From Candidatus Pullichristensenella stercorigallinarum (GTDB lineage Bacteria; Bacillota; Clostridia; Christensenellales; Aristaeellaceae), in the NCBI GenBank assembly GCA_018712945.1, contig DVFZ01000122.1, positions 25,322 to 89,321 on the forward strand: DNA of 64,000 bases. The letters run 5' to 3'. Positions 40,458 through 49,468 of the stretch are shown piece by piece. The notes below the pieces were generated by a model. It did not search any database. It saw only the letters and a list, made by a program, of their open reading frames with translations, and was not told the DNA's origin. A program made the translations under genes and the position numbers. Each line of letters opens with the position of its first letter. Position 1 is the stretch's first letter.

Positions 40458-42113
40458 TCATACGCCCTTCAGCCTGTATTTGGCGTATCTCCCTTTATTA
40501 ACGGGTTCCAGAATGTTGAGCCGCACGAGATGCTTCAGAAGCGTGTATGCCTTGGAATCGCTGACATGCAATAGGTTCATAACATCCGCGCGCGCAATGA
40601 AATCTGTATTTTTTGCCATATTGACGATCATTTCATAGTACCGGGCTTCATCAATATCTCTTTGCCGTACATAGCCAATGACCTTTTCCCTGTTCTGATA
40701 GAGTTTATGAGAAAGCATATAGGTTCGCCCTCTCCCCGCGCCGTACGGCTCGACCAGACCGCTGTCAATGGCTCTGTTCAGAACCGTCGAGACGACTGTT
40801 TCAGAAAGTCTCGCGGCCTGAGCGATCTGCCCGATATCGCTGCGTGGAAGTTCCTTCAGAACGTTCAGGACAAGCAGCATGTTGATCGGCAAGGGCCTGC
40901 CCAACCGGTTTTGCTCATCAGAGATCATTCGCGCCAAGGAAACATCCGGCTTGCTTCGCGGGATAAACAGCGAAACGGTGGTGGACGTTGTTTTTGAATA
41001 ATCCGGAAGCGCGCGCCCATAGATCAGAGAGCCCTCAAAGATTCTGTCGATTCCTCTCCCTGTCTTTTCGGCCAGACCGACGCGCTTCAGCGCGTCCGCC
41101 AACAGTGGATTTCTGCCGTGCGGTTCCGCTGTCAAAAGGTTTTCAAGCGTTATCCCTTCGATGAAACCGCCAGGGTTGGCGACTGTGAGGCCATCATCTT
41201 CAATCGCAACGCGAACGCGCCCCATGATTGAATAATCGCGGTGGCAAAACGCATTCACAATCGCCTCGCGCAACGCGCGCTTATCAAATTCCGGCACAGC
41301 CATCCTGAACAGCCCGAATTCCAGCTCCTGTTGCGGGTTCCACACTTCCATATGCGCAATAATCTTTTCGATCGCCGCCAGGATGGGCAAGGCGTAGTCT
41401 TCATTTACGCGCACATTTGTGCCCTCCAATACCTGAAAGGAGGACTTTCCGGTCGGCACGAACCGCTGGATGGCGGAAGCTCTGCCAAGCATCAGGATTC
41501 CGGCGACCGTAGGGTAATTTACTCCGTTTTGCTCTCTGCTGAAGCCGAGCGCTCTGAGCAACTCTTCATCCTTCAGTTCCAGCAAAGCTTTATCGCCATC
41601 ATAGGCAAGAATGATCCTGCGCAGGCGCTCCAGTTCCAGAGGGTCTATATCCGCCAACGTGCCTTCAAGAAGGACCATGGCAGAATAATCCAGAACGCGC
41701 AGATCCGATAATCTGGTGACCATTTCCGTAGGATACATCGGTACGTTTTCCGGTGAACCGTCGATTTTAATTCGCCGGCGCAAAATCTTTCCGGATCTGG
41801 TCGCCGCAATGCTTCCATAGGATTTGGGCACCGATATCCTCAGTACAGGGCGTTCTTCCTCGATGATCTCACAGCGGGTAGAAACAGGGGGCACGGTATT
41901 GTTTGCGATATATGCCGCCAAAGTCACAGGATCGGAATGCTCCCGATGCACGCCGGTGATCGTGCCATCATCTTCAACGCCCAGAAACAGATCGCCGCCT
42001 TCCGTATTTGCAAACGCAACGACATCTTCAAATAATGCCGCATCGCCATATTTCTTCAAATCGCTCTTGAATTCTACGGTGAGCGTTTCTCGAATCGGGA
42101 TCGTTCGCGCCAT
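40458..42113 (-). CDS. AlbA_2/Schlafen-like ATP-binding transcriptional regulator
   Basis: The protein has 551 residues. The N-terminal AlbA_2 domain (TVEFKSDLKKYGDAALFEDVVAFANTEGGDLFLGVEDDG) is followed by a HATPase_c_4-like region (LREAIVNAFCHRDYSIMG, VANPGGFIEGIT, GRGIDRIFE) and two C-terminal winged-helix parts (DIGQIAQAARLSETVVSTVLNRAI and ARADVMNLLHVSDSKAYTLLKHL). Such proteins are predicted regulators of largely unknown target. GGAGGTGTTGGC precedes the ATG. Its base composition is visibly more AT-rich than its neighbours, suggesting acquisition. A palindromic operator with a third half-site in its promoter suggests autoregulation. Confidence 0.85.
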   Translation of the reverse strand: MARTIPIRETLTVEFKSDLKKYGDAALFEDVVAFANTEGGDLFLGVEDDGTITGVHREHSDPVTLAAYIANNTVPPVSTRCEIIEEERPVLRISVPKSYGSIAATRSGKILRRRIKIDGSPENVPMYPTEMVTRLSDLRVLDYSAMVLLEGTLADIDPLELERLRRIILAYDGDKALLELKDEELLRALGFSREQNGVNYPTVAGILMLGRASAIQRFVPTGKSSFQVLEGTNVRVNEDYALPILAAIEKIIAHMEVWNPQQELEFGLFRMAVPEFDKRALREAIVNAFCHRDYSIMGRVRVAIEDDGLTVANPGGFIEGITLENLLTAEPHGRNPLLADALKRVGLAEKTGRGIDRIFEGSLIYGRALPDYSKTTSTTVSLFIPRSKPDVSLARMISDEQNRLGRPLPINMLLVLNVLKELPRSDIGQIAQAARLSETVVSTVLNRAIDSGLVEPYGAGRGRTYMLSHKLYQNREKVIGYVRQRDIDEARYYEMIVNMAKNTDFIARADVMNLLHVSDSKAYTLLKHLVRLNILEPVNKGRYAKYRLKGV

Positions 42114-42134
42114 GCCAACACCTCCAACACAATT

Positions 42135-42189
42135 CTAACACATTTCTGCGTTGGAGTAAACATTTAACGCAGAAAATCTCTGCGTTAAA
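42135..42189 (-). promoter_or_regulatory. Promoter and three-half-site operator of the AlbA_2 regulator
   Basis: On the minus strand TTTACT and TAGAAT are 17 bp apart. The spacer contains AACGCAGA (42145-42152). Upstream lies a perfect inverted repeat TTTAACGCAGA-5-TCTGCGTTAAA (42163-42189) built from the same half-site. Confidence 0.75.
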
Positions 42190-42241
42190 TTTAAGACCTG
42201 GCAGGGAGCGACACACAGGAGGGCGAAAAGTCCAAAACGAC

Positions 42242-42273
42242 CAGCGGACGCAGCGATATTGCTGCGCCCGCTG
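42242..42273 (-). terminator. Hairpin terminator of the phosphohexomutase gene
   Basis: CAGCGG-CGCAGC and GCTGCG-CCGCTG form a 12-bp interrupted stem. The minus-strand tail is GTCGTTTTGG, so the T run is weak. Confidence 0.5.
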
Positions 42274-42287
42274 AACAGGCGGAAAAT

Positions 42288-43976
42288 TTATGCGTCCACG
42301 CCCATGAGCTTGCGCATACTTTCCACATAAGCGTCAAGCAGCGCGTCGGTCTCCGCGTGGCTTTCGCTGACCGCGCCGGCGTAGATTTTGATCTTCGGTT
42401 CGGTGCCCGAGGGGCGCACGCAGGTCCAGCCCTGTTCGAGCACATAGTACAATACATCGCTCTTGGGCTCGCTTCGCAGATAGTCGCGCGTACTCATTAC
42501 CCGCGAGGGGCCGACCTTTTCCACGCCCACCTCGCGCAGCGTGCGCATGATGCTTTGCATCTTTTCCAGGCCGTCCTTGCCCGGCAGGGTGATGGACACG
42601 GTGCGCTCACCGAACACGCCGTATTCTTTGTACAGCGCCTCGATGGCGTCCACCAGGGTCATGTTCATCTTCTTATAGAAGCAGGCGGCCTCGGCAATAA
42701 GCATGACGGCGTTTACGCCGTCCTTGTCGCGCACGTCGGTGCCGGAAAGGAAGCCGTAGCTCTCCTCAAAGCCGAACTCGAAGGTGTTGGAGCCGGTTTC
42801 TTCGAACTGCTGAATCTTTTCGGCGATGAACTTGAAGCCCGTGAGCACGTCGAAAATCTCGGTGTCAAACTCTAGGCAGATGTTGTACGCCATATCCGTG
42901 GACACGATGGACTTGACCGCCGCCGCGTTTTTGGGAAGCGTCCCCAGCGCCTTTTTCTGCGAGAGTATGTAGTGCAGAAGGATACAGCCGATCTGGTTGC
43001 CGGTGAGCAAGCGCACGTCGCCCGATTCGGTCAGGCAGGCCACGCCCACGCGGTCGCAGTCCGGGTCTGTGCCCACGCACAGATCCGCGCCCAGCTTCTT
43101 TTGCAGGGCTACGGCCAGGTTGAAAGCGTCCTTTTCCTCGGGGTTGGGCACGCGCACAGTGGGGAAGTTGCCGTTGGGCAACTCCTGCTCGGGCACGACA
43201 TAGACGTTTTCCATGCCGATTTCCTTGAGCACGCGGCGCACGGGGATGTTGCCCGAGCCGTGCAGGGGCGTATAGACGATCTTGAGCGTCTTGCCCATTT
43301 CGCGGGTCAATTCGGGGTTGACGGCCAGCTTTTTCACGGTGGCGATGTAGGCGTCGTCCACCTCGGGCGGGATGGTGACAAGCAACCCCTTTTCCCGGGC
43401 CTCGTTTTCATCCATGGGCCGGGCGTCGCCGTAGCCGATGCCGGAAAGGCGGCCGGTGATGATGGCGGCGCGGTCCGGCGGCAGCTGGCCGCCGTCTTCC
43501 CAGTAGACCTTGTAGCCGTTGTACTTGCTGGGGTTGTGGCTGGCGGTGATGACCACGCCGGCCAGGCAGTGAAGGTGCCGCACCGTAAAGGAGAGCACCG
43601 GCACCGGGCGCAGCGAATCAAACAGATACGCCTTTATGCCCTGCGAGGCGAGAATCAGCGCCGTTTCCCGGGCGAATTCCTGCGAGAAGTTGCGGGAGTC
43701 GTAGCCGATGGCCACGCCGCGCTGGGCGCCGCCCTCGTGTTCGTTCACCAGCGCCGCCAGCGCCAGCGTCACCCGGCCGACGGTGTAGCGGTTCATGCGG
43801 TTGGAACCCAGGCCCAGCACGCCGCGCATGCCGGCCGTGCCAAAGGACAATTCGCGGTAGAAGCGGTCCTCCAACTCGGCGGGGTCGTTTTCCAGCGCGC
43901 GCAACTCGGCCTGTTCCTGCTCATTGCCCGCGGTCAGCGCGAGCCAATTCTGGTATTCCTGCATGGTTGTATTCAT
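42288..43976 (-). CDS. Phosphoglucomutase/phosphomannomutase
   Basis: The protein has 562 residues, the long alpha-D-phosphohexomutase form common in Firmicutes. Four signature loops are visible: phosphoserine TASHNPSKYNGYK, metal-binding GTDPDCDRVG, sugar-binding GFEESYGFLSG and phosphate-binding RPSGTEPKIKIY. It interconverts hexose 1- and 6-phosphates. The ATG overlaps the upstream rubrerythrin stop (ATGA), with only a weak AGGG upstream, so it probably depends on translational coupling. Confidence 0.93.
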   Translation of the reverse strand: MNTTMQEYQNWLALTAGNEQEQAELRALENDPAELEDRFYRELSFGTAGMRGVLGLGSNRMNRYTVGRVTLALAALVNEHEGGAQRGVAIGYDSRNFSQEFARETALILASQGIKAYLFDSLRPVPVLSFTVRHLHCLAGVVITASHNPSKYNGYKVYWEDGGQLPPDRAAIITGRLSGIGYGDARPMDENEAREKGLLVTIPPEVDDAYIATVKKLAVNPELTREMGKTLKIVYTPLHGSGNIPVRRVLKEIGMENVYVVPEQELPNGNFPTVRVPNPEEKDAFNLAVALQKKLGADLCVGTDPDCDRVGVACLTESGDVRLLTGNQIGCILLHYILSQKKALGTLPKNAAAVKSIVSTDMAYNICLEFDTEIFDVLTGFKFIAEKIQQFEETGSNTFEFGFEESYGFLSGTDVRDKDGVNAVMLIAEAACFYKKMNMTLVDAIEALYKEYGVFGERTVSITLPGKDGLEKMQSIMRTLREVGVEKVGPSRVMSTRDYLRSEPKSDVLYYVLEQGWTCVRPSGTEPKIKIYAGAVSESHAETDALLDAYVESMRKLMGVDA

Positions 43977-44449
43977 AATTCAGCCCTCTGGCGGCACAGC
44001 CTGCGCATGTGCCCGCGCTCCTGTTCTGCGATTTCGAGAAACACGCGGCGCGCTTCCTGATCGGAACTCAAGCGCGCCAGCTCCATATAGAAGAGGATGG
44101 AATCCTTTTCCGAGGCGATGGCGTAATCCAATACGGCGCGCACGTTGTCAAAGCCTTCTTCGCGCAGAGCCATCAGGCCGTCCGGAAACACGATGTCCGC
44201 GGCCACGGCGCTCAAGTAGGCGCTGGCCTCCTCGCCATAGGAGGCATAGCCGGCGCGCCGCGCGAGCGCCTCGTTGTAAAGGCGGGTGAACTCGGCGGCG
44301 TGGGCAACCTCGTCGGCGGCGAGAGAGATAAGCATGTCGATGACCTCGCGTTTCTTGCTCACGCGCGCGGCCTTGCGGTACAGGGCCTCGCCGCGCCGTT
44401 CCATCTCGATGGCGATGCGCAGGCCCTCCAGGTCGTTAAAATCGTGCAT
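43973..44449 (-). CDS. Rubrerythrin-like ferritin-fold diiron protein
   Basis: The protein has 158 residues in a four-helix bundle. Putative diiron ligands lie in EMERRGEALYRKAA, AADEVAHAAEFTRLY, ASEKDSILFYMELA and IAEQERGHMRRL. The rubredoxin domain of true rubrerythrin is absent. It probably reduces peroxide or handles iron in this anaerobe. It lies between a DUF1858 protein gene and the phosphohexomutase gene in one transcript, 18 nt after the former; the metabolic link to the mutase is unclear. Confidence 0.87.
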   Translation of the reverse strand: MHDFNDLEGLRIAIEMERRGEALYRKAARVSKKREVIDMLISLAADEVAHAAEFTRLYNEALARRAGYASYGEEASAYLSAVAADIVFPDGLMALREEGFDNVRAVLDYAIASEKDSILFYMELARLSSDQEARRVFLEIAEQERGHMRRLCRQRAEL

Positions 44450-44467
44450 GCGGCGCCTCCCGGGGGA

Positions 44468-44668
44468 TTACTTGTCCTTGAAATACTCGTTGAGGGCGGA
44501 GACCAGGGCGTCGGCGTCCACGCCGTGCACCATGCTGGCCATTTCGATGGATTCGCCCACAGACATGGGGCAGGAAAGGCAGTGCATGCCGTGCGCCATG
44601 AAAACGGGCGCGCAGCCGCGATCCTTGGAAAGCACCTCGCCGATGGTCATGGTCTTATCAATCGTCAT
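44468..44668 (-). CDS. DUF1858 redox-disulfide-type small protein
   Basis: The protein has 66 residues and is a DUF1858 domain alone: KTMTIGEVLSKDRGCAPVFMAHGMHCLSCPMSVGESIEMASMVHGVDADALVSALNEYF. The HCLSCP CxxC-type pair is the hallmark, and relatives are annotated as hybrid-cluster-associated redox-disulfide domains. AGGAGGTTTCTTCC precedes the ATG. It is first in the operon with the rubrerythrin-like gene, fitting an oxidative-stress role. Confidence 0.88.
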   Translation of the reverse strand: MTIDKTMTIGEVLSKDRGCAPVFMAHGMHCLSCPMSVGESIEMASMVHGVDADALVSALNEYFKDK

Positions 44669-44732
44669 GGAAGAAACCTCCTTATGGCTGATTCGAAGGC
44701 GTGCGGGACGCAGCCCGTCCGCCCATCACTTC

Positions 44733-44761
44733 ATTTTACAGCAAAACGTCAAAGAAAGCAA
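44733..44761 (-). promoter_or_regulatory. Promoter of the DUF1858-rubrerythrin-mutase operon
   Basis: On the minus strand TTGCTT and TAAAAT are 17 bp apart, with TG directly before the -10. Confidence 0.6.
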
Positions 44762-44875
44762 GGGCTGCTTTGCGAAAAGTGGAGGTTTATTACGGCGATG
44801 CAAAAACTGCCAGCATTCCGGCAGGCATTGGGCTTTTCATACGCTTTCAGCATGCGTCAAGGACATAAAAGGCGT

Positions 44876-45093
44876 GCGCTGCCCAACCCGAGCAAGGGCA
44901 ACGCCCTTGCGAATCCCATTTTCCGCCGCGCAACCTTGCAACGAAAGCCGGGCGGCCCCTGCTCGTGGGCCGCCCGGCGGGCTTCGCACTTTCCCGCAGT
45001 CCAAAACGCAACAAAGAACCCCTGCCCCATTCCTGTCGGGGCAGGGGTTCGGCCGCCCAGTTCGCGGCAGCGCTGGCCGCCGGCATTGCCGGC
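44876..45093 (-). repeat. Family B repeat, copy B5
   Basis: Read on the minus strand it begins right after the permease TAG with GCCGGCAATGCCGGC, then stem AACCCCTGCCCC/GGGGCAGGGGTT with CTTTGTTGCG, stem GCCGGGCGGCCC/GGGCCGCCCGGC, GCGGCGGAAAATGGGATTCGC and CAAGGGCGTTGCCCTTG. The tail is shorter than in B1 and B2. Confidence 0.8.
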
Positions 45094-46071
45094 CTAACGG
45101 CCGGAGGCGCGCTTGCGGCTGCGCAGGAAGTCCATGTATACGGCGCCGAGGATGACGACACCCTTGATGATGTATTGCCAGTCGGAGTTGACGCCCATCA
45201 GGTTCAGGCCGTTGTCGAGGATGCCGATGATCAGCGCGCCAATCAGCGTGCCGCCCAGACGGCCGGAACCGCCGGACATCGAAGTGCCGCCCACAACCAC
45301 GGCGGCGATGGCGTCCATCTCAGCAGATTCGCCGGAGGTGCAGGTGCCCGAGTAGAGGCGGGAAGCGATGGTGATGCCCGCCAGGCCCGCCATCAGGCCG
45401 CTGAAGCTGTAAACGACGAATTTAACCTTCGCCGTGCTGATACCGGAGAACTTGGCGGCAGTGTCGTTGCCGCCCACGGCGTAGATATGGCGGCCCATGC
45501 GCGTGCGGTTGAGGAACAGCACGGCGATGATGAACACCACAAACATCGTCACCACCTGGGTGGGCACGGGGCCGATGTAGCCCGCGCCGAGGAACTTCCA
45601 GGCGTCGGTCATGCAGCGGATGGGCTTGCCGCCCGAGTAGACGTAGGCGATGCCCTTGGCGATGTTCATGGAGGCCAATGTGACGATAAAGGGCGGGATT
45701 TGCGTCTTGGCGATGATGACGCCGTTGAACAGGCCGAACACCAGGCCCGAGAGGATGCCCACGAGGATGCCGACGATCTCCGGCATGCCCCACCAGACGA
45801 CGGCCGCCGCGCCCAGCACGCCGGACATGGCGATGATGGAGCCGACCGACAGGTCGATGCCGCCGAGGATAATGACCATGGTCATGCCGCAGGCCAGCAG
45901 CAGGTTCGGCGCGCTCTGGCGCAGAACGTTGAAGATGTTGCGCTGGGTGAGGAAAGTCTCGTGCGTCACCGGGTAGACGTACAGAAAGAGGATCATCACC
46001 GCCAGCGCGCAGAGGATGCCCAGATTGTCCTTAAAATACCGCTTGATGCCTTTTCCCAATCTCTCAACCAT
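45094..46071 (-). CDS. Sugar ABC transporter permease (RbsC type), second system
   Basis: The protein has 325 residues and 8-10 hydrophobic segments, with GMTMVIILGGIDLSVGSIIAMSG, TQIPPFIVTLASMNIAKG and the ATPase-contact loop GGNDTAAKFSGIS. It is the membrane part of a CUT2 monosaccharide importer. Its ATG overlaps the ATPase stop by 8 nt, with GGAGGGCACGACA before it. It is last in the order binding protein-ATPase-permease, and family B repeat B5 starts at its stop codon. Confidence 0.93.
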   Translation of the reverse strand: MVERLGKGIKRYFKDNLGILCALAVMILFLYVYPVTHETFLTQRNIFNVLRQSAPNLLLACGMTMVIILGGIDLSVGSIIAMSGVLGAAAVVWWGMPEIVGILVGILSGLVFGLFNGVIIAKTQIPPFIVTLASMNIAKGIAYVYSGGKPIRCMTDAWKFLGAGYIGPVPTQVVTMFVVFIIAVLFLNRTRMGRHIYAVGGNDTAAKFSGISTAKVKFVVYSFSGLMAGLAGITIASRLYSGTCTSGESAEMDAIAAVVVGGTSMSGGSGRLGGTLIGALIIGILDNGLNLMGVNSDWQYIIKGVVILGAVYMDFLRSRKRASGR

Positions 46072-47584
46072 TGTCGTGCCCTCCTGATGCTTCTTGCGTG
46101 GCCAGTTTCATGATGGCCTCCTGGCTGATCTCCTGATAGGGGATGCAGCCCGTTACCCGGCCTTCGTACATCACGTATACGCGGTCGGCCATGTTGATGA
46201 TCTCCGGCAGTTCCGAGGAGATCATGATGATGGAAACGCCCTGCTTGGTCAGGTCGTTCATGATCTCGTAGATTTCCGCCTTCGCGCCCACGTCCACGCC
46301 GCGGGTCGGCTCGTCGAGGATGAGTATCTTCGGGTCGGTGGCCAGCCAGCGGCCGATCATCACCTTCTGCTGGTTGCCGCCGGAAAGGTTGGCAACGCGC
46401 TGTTCCTGCGAGGGCGTCTTGGTGCGCATCTTGTCGATGAACTCCTGCGTAATCTCTTCCTCGCGCCTGCCATTGACGCTCAGGTGGTTGATAAACTTCT
46501 CCAACACTTCGATGGTGGAGTTGAACCGGACGCTCTGCACATGGTAGAGGCCTTCCAGTTTGCGGTTTTCAGGAACCATGGCGATGCCCAGATTCATGGC
46601 GTCCACGGCCTTGCGGATGTTGACTTTTTGGCCGTTCAGATAAACCTCGCCCGTGGAACCGGGCGTAAGGCCAAATAGGCACTGCATGGTTTCGCTGCGG
46701 CCGGCGCCCACCAGCCCGGCAAAGCCGACGATTTCGCCCTTGCGTACTTCAAAGGACACGTTTTTGACGCGCGAGCGCTTCTTTTTGCCATCGCTGAGGT
46801 TTTCGCACCTCAGCACGACCTCGGTGTTCTCCACATGATCGCGCGTATAGTACTGATCCAGCTCGCGGCCGACCATCATGGCAATCAATTCGTCGCGCGG
46901 GGTGTCCGCCACCACGCGCGTGCCCACGTAACAGCCGTCGCGCAGTACCGTAACGCGGTCGCACACTTCGTTCAATTCGCTCATCTTGTGCGAGATGTAG
47001 ATGATGCCGACGCCCTGCCCCGCCAGGTTGCGCATGATTTCAAACAGCGCCGTTACCTCGCGGTCGGAAATGGAGGAGGTGGGCTCGTCCATGACCAGTA
47101 TGCGGCAGTTGAAGGAGATGGCCTTGACGATCTCCACCATCTGCTGTTGCGCTATGCTCAGGTCGGCAATCAGGGAATCAGCGTCGATGCCCAGATCGAA
47201 GCGGTCGAGCATCTTCTGCGCGTCAGCGCTCATTTTGGACTTGTTGACGCCAAAAGAGCCCATCGGCTCGCGGCCTAAAAAGATGTTTTCCGCCACCGTC
47301 ATGTACGGCACCAGCACCAGTTCCTGGTGAATGATGGAGATGCCGTTGGCGCGCGCGGAGTTGACGCCCGTGATGGCGGCTTGCTTACCGTCGATGAAGA
47401 TCTGGCCTTCTTCGGCGATGTAGATGCCGCCCAACACCTTGATCAGCGTCGATTTTCCCGCGCCGTTTTCACCCAGCAGGGCGTGGATCTCGCCGGCCTT
47501 GAGCTGGAAATCCACGTTTTGCAAAGCCTTGACGCCGGGGAACGACTTGCAGATATTTTTCATTTCGAGCAGGTATTCGCTCAC
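46064..47584 (-). CDS. Sugar ABC transporter ATPase (RbsA type), second system
   Basis: The protein has 506 residues in two ABC halves. The first has GENGAGKSTLIKVLGG, DLSIAQQQMVEIVKA and ILVMDEPTSSIS. The second has GLVGAGRSETMQCLFG, LSGGNQQKVMIGRWL and ILDEPTRGVDVGAK. It powers the importer together with the downstream permease. A terminator-like hairpin separates it from the binding-protein gene, a frequent device for making excess binding protein. Confidence 0.94.
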   Translation of the reverse strand: MSEYLLEMKNICKSFPGVKALQNVDFQLKAGEIHALLGENGAGKSTLIKVLGGIYIAEEGQIFIDGKQAAITGVNSARANGISIIHQELVLVPYMTVAENIFLGREPMGSFGVNKSKMSADAQKMLDRFDLGIDADSLIADLSIAQQQMVEIVKAISFNCRILVMDEPTSSISDREVTALFEIMRNLAGQGVGIIYISHKMSELNEVCDRVTVLRDGCYVGTRVVADTPRDELIAMMVGRELDQYYTRDHVENTEVVLRCENLSDGKKKRSRVKNVSFEVRKGEIVGFAGLVGAGRSETMQCLFGLTPGSTGEVYLNGQKVNIRKAVDAMNLGIAMVPENRKLEGLYHVQSVRFNSTIEVLEKFINHLSVNGRREEEITQEFIDKMRTKTPSQEQRVANLSGGNQQKVMIGRWLATDPKILILDEPTRGVDVGAKAEIYEIMNDLTKQGVSIIMISSELPEIINMADRVYVMYEGRVTGCIPYQEISQEAIMKLATQEASGGHDNG

Positions 47585-47710
47585 CGCGTTTCACCACCGT
47601 TTCTTCTTCAATGGGCGCGCCCCAAAGGCGGCCCGGAACAAATTTTACCGTCCGGCAAACGCGCGGGGCCGGATTTTGCCGGGCGGCAAAATCCCCCCAT
47701 GGCTGAATTT

Positions 47711-47748
47711 GAAAAAGGGCTTTGCCCTGAAAGAACAAAGCCCCTTTT
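47711..47748 (-). terminator. Terminator/attenuator after the second sugar-binding protein gene
   Basis: On the minus strand GGGCTTTG and CAAAGCCC flank an 11-nt loop and are followed by TTTTTC. Read-through would feed the ATPase and permease genes. Confidence 0.75.
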
Positions 47749-47791
47749 CCGCTTTTTGGCCGCGCGGCCGGATCAGAAGCCGTCAGACAGC

Positions 47792-48712
47792 TTACTGCCA
47801 GCCATCCGTGCCGTACTCGGCGACGTTGTCGGCGTTGATCATGAAGGTTTCGATGGGATAGCGATCCTCAACCTCTTCGCCGTCCAACCACTGATAGTAG
47901 ACTTCGGCGATGGTCTTGCCGATGTTGATCGGGGACTGCGCGCCGGTGCCGGTGATGCCGCCCTCAGCGACCAGGGCTTTGACGTCGGGGGAGCCGTCCA
48001 CGCCGTAGATCAGGGCGTCGGAACCGGCTGCCTCAGCCGCCGCGTAGGCGCCCAGGGCCGTCGGGTCGTTGCCGCCGAAGATGCACACAGCGTCGGGGTT
48101 GGCGGTCAGGGCGTCGGTGCCGTTGAGGTTGCCCTGCTCCTGGTTGCCCTGGGAGTCGATCTGGGCGACCACGGTGAACTTACCGGGGGCAAGCTCTTCC
48201 AGCGCCGCCAGGAAGCCGTCGGTGCGGTCCACGACGGACTGCATCGTCGGGGAATCCAACACGATGATGTCGCCGCCGTCCGGGCACTTCTCCACCAGGT
48301 CCACGCCGCAGACGTAGCCGGCGTTGTAGTTATCAGAGCCGGCGTAGCTGACCAGATAGCTCATGTCGGCCACCTCGGTGTCGAAACCGAAGATCGGGAT
48401 GTCCGCTTCCTTGAGCAGATCCAGGCCGGCGATGACGCCGTCACGATCGACGGGGTTAAGGAAGATGGCGGAAATGCCGCGGGAGATCAGATCCTCAATT
48501 TGGGAGATCTGGTTCTCGTTGCTGTTCTGCGGGTCAAGGGAGATCAGCTCGTCGCCATGAGATTCGACGACTTCACGGATCGCGCCCTCAAGCGCCACGA
48601 AGAAGGGGTTGGTTCCGTCCATGCAGGTGTAGCCGATCAGGTTGCCTTCCGCCATCGCGGTGCAGCCCAGCAGCATCGCCAAAGCCAGTACGAGAACAAG
48701 TACTTTTTTCAT
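47792..48712 (-). CDS. Sugar ABC transporter substrate-binding protein, second system
   Basis: The protein has 306 residues. The signal sequence is MKKVLVLVLALAMLLGCTAMAEG; LLGC could serve as a lipobox, or cleavage may fall after AMA. The mature part is an RbsB-like Peripla_BP_4 fold: LIGYTCMDGTNPFFVALEGAIREVVE, ISAIFLNPVDRDGVIAGLDLLKEADIPIFGFDTEV and NADNVAEYGTDGWQ at the C-terminus. AAGGAGGGTAACCT precedes the ATG. It has a strong promoter about 150 nt upstream. The bound sugar is not predictable. Confidence 0.92.
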   Translation of the reverse strand: MKKVLVLVLALAMLLGCTAMAEGNLIGYTCMDGTNPFFVALEGAIREVVESHGDELISLDPQNSNENQISQIEDLISRGISAIFLNPVDRDGVIAGLDLLKEADIPIFGFDTEVADMSYLVSYAGSDNYNAGYVCGVDLVEKCPDGGDIIVLDSPTMQSVVDRTDGFLAALEELAPGKFTVVAQIDSQGNQEQGNLNGTDALTANPDAVCIFGGNDPTALGAYAAAEAAGSDALIYGVDGSPDVKALVAEGGITGTGAQSPINIGKTIAEVYYQWLDGEEVEDRYPIETFMINADNVAEYGTDGWQ

Positions 48713-48860
48713 AGGTTACCCTCCTTATTTTAACGGATGCTTCCACCCGTCATTAACAAAAACCGCGCTCGGAGCGGCGAAAATAACCTGAAAATTATAC
48801 AAAGCATCCATCCTCTGGAATGTTTTATTCAGAAATATGTATATTTTAAGTGCTTTATTA

Positions 48861-48889
48861 TTATACGTGAATTACCAAAAATTGTCAAT
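48861..48889 (-). promoter_or_regulatory. Consensus promoter of the second CUT2 operon
   Basis: On the minus strand TTGACA and TATAAT have a 17-bp spacer. The leader is about 150 nt. The rest of the gap up to 49187 has no gene I can support. Confidence 0.85.
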
Positions 48890-49187
48890 ACCAAATGCAA
48901 TGAATGAAAGATTTTTTGCGTTGACAAAATATATATTTGATAAAATGAAGAAAAAACGGTGAAGAAATTGCCTGCTAGTTATCGTTGGCGCTGTGGACAA
49001 CAACCGCGGGAGCGAGAAACGGACGGCTTTGAGAGGCGGCGCGCCGGGCATAATCGCCGTTCCAACAAATTCCCCGGGAGGATTCCTGAATCGCGTTTCT
49101 CCCCGCGGGCTTGCAATATCTTGCAATATAACATACATTCCGTGGCCGGGTGCGAAAAGGAGGGCTTTCAAGGGAAAGCATAAAATT

Positions 49188-49446
49188 GTCCCCGCGCGCA
49201 TAAGGCACGCGGGGACGCAGGATGTTGACAAAGTCAACAGACTGCCAGAGGGATGAGAAAGCCTGCAAGGCAAGGAAGCAAACTTGCAGGCAAGGGAGCT
49301 TACATGGACGTAAGTGACCGCGGGCTGCATGTGCAGCTGACGCAGGAAACAAAAATTGCCTCTGATTCTCTTTGTTCAGGGCAATTTTTGCGTTTGCAGG
49401 TTTTGTCAGCGCTCTGTGTCCCCGCGCGCATAAAGCACGCGGGGAC
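49188..49446 (-). repeat. Family A repeat, inverted copy A3
   Basis: The core is the reverse complement of A1, A2 and A4: GTTGACAAAGTCAACAGACTGCCAGAGGGATGAGAAAGCCTGCAAG at one end, GGGAGCTTACATGGACGTAAGTGACCG in the middle, and the hairpin CAAAAATTGCC/GGCAATTTTTG. The flanks are GTCCCCGCG-CGCATAAGGCA-CGCGGGGAC (49188-49216) and the same with AAAGCA in the loop (49418-49446), in direct orientation. It lies 22 bp past the lacI-type stop. The ORF at 49253 (MRKPARQGSKLAGKG) is an artefact of the repeat. Confidence 0.85.
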
Positions 49447-49468
49447 GCGCAATGGTCCAAAGGCCCGC

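Noticed and set aside
48921-48946. Plus-strand TTGACA followed by TAAAAT
   Set aside because: The spacer is only 14 bp and no plus-strand gene follows. The minus-strand promoter nearby is far better.
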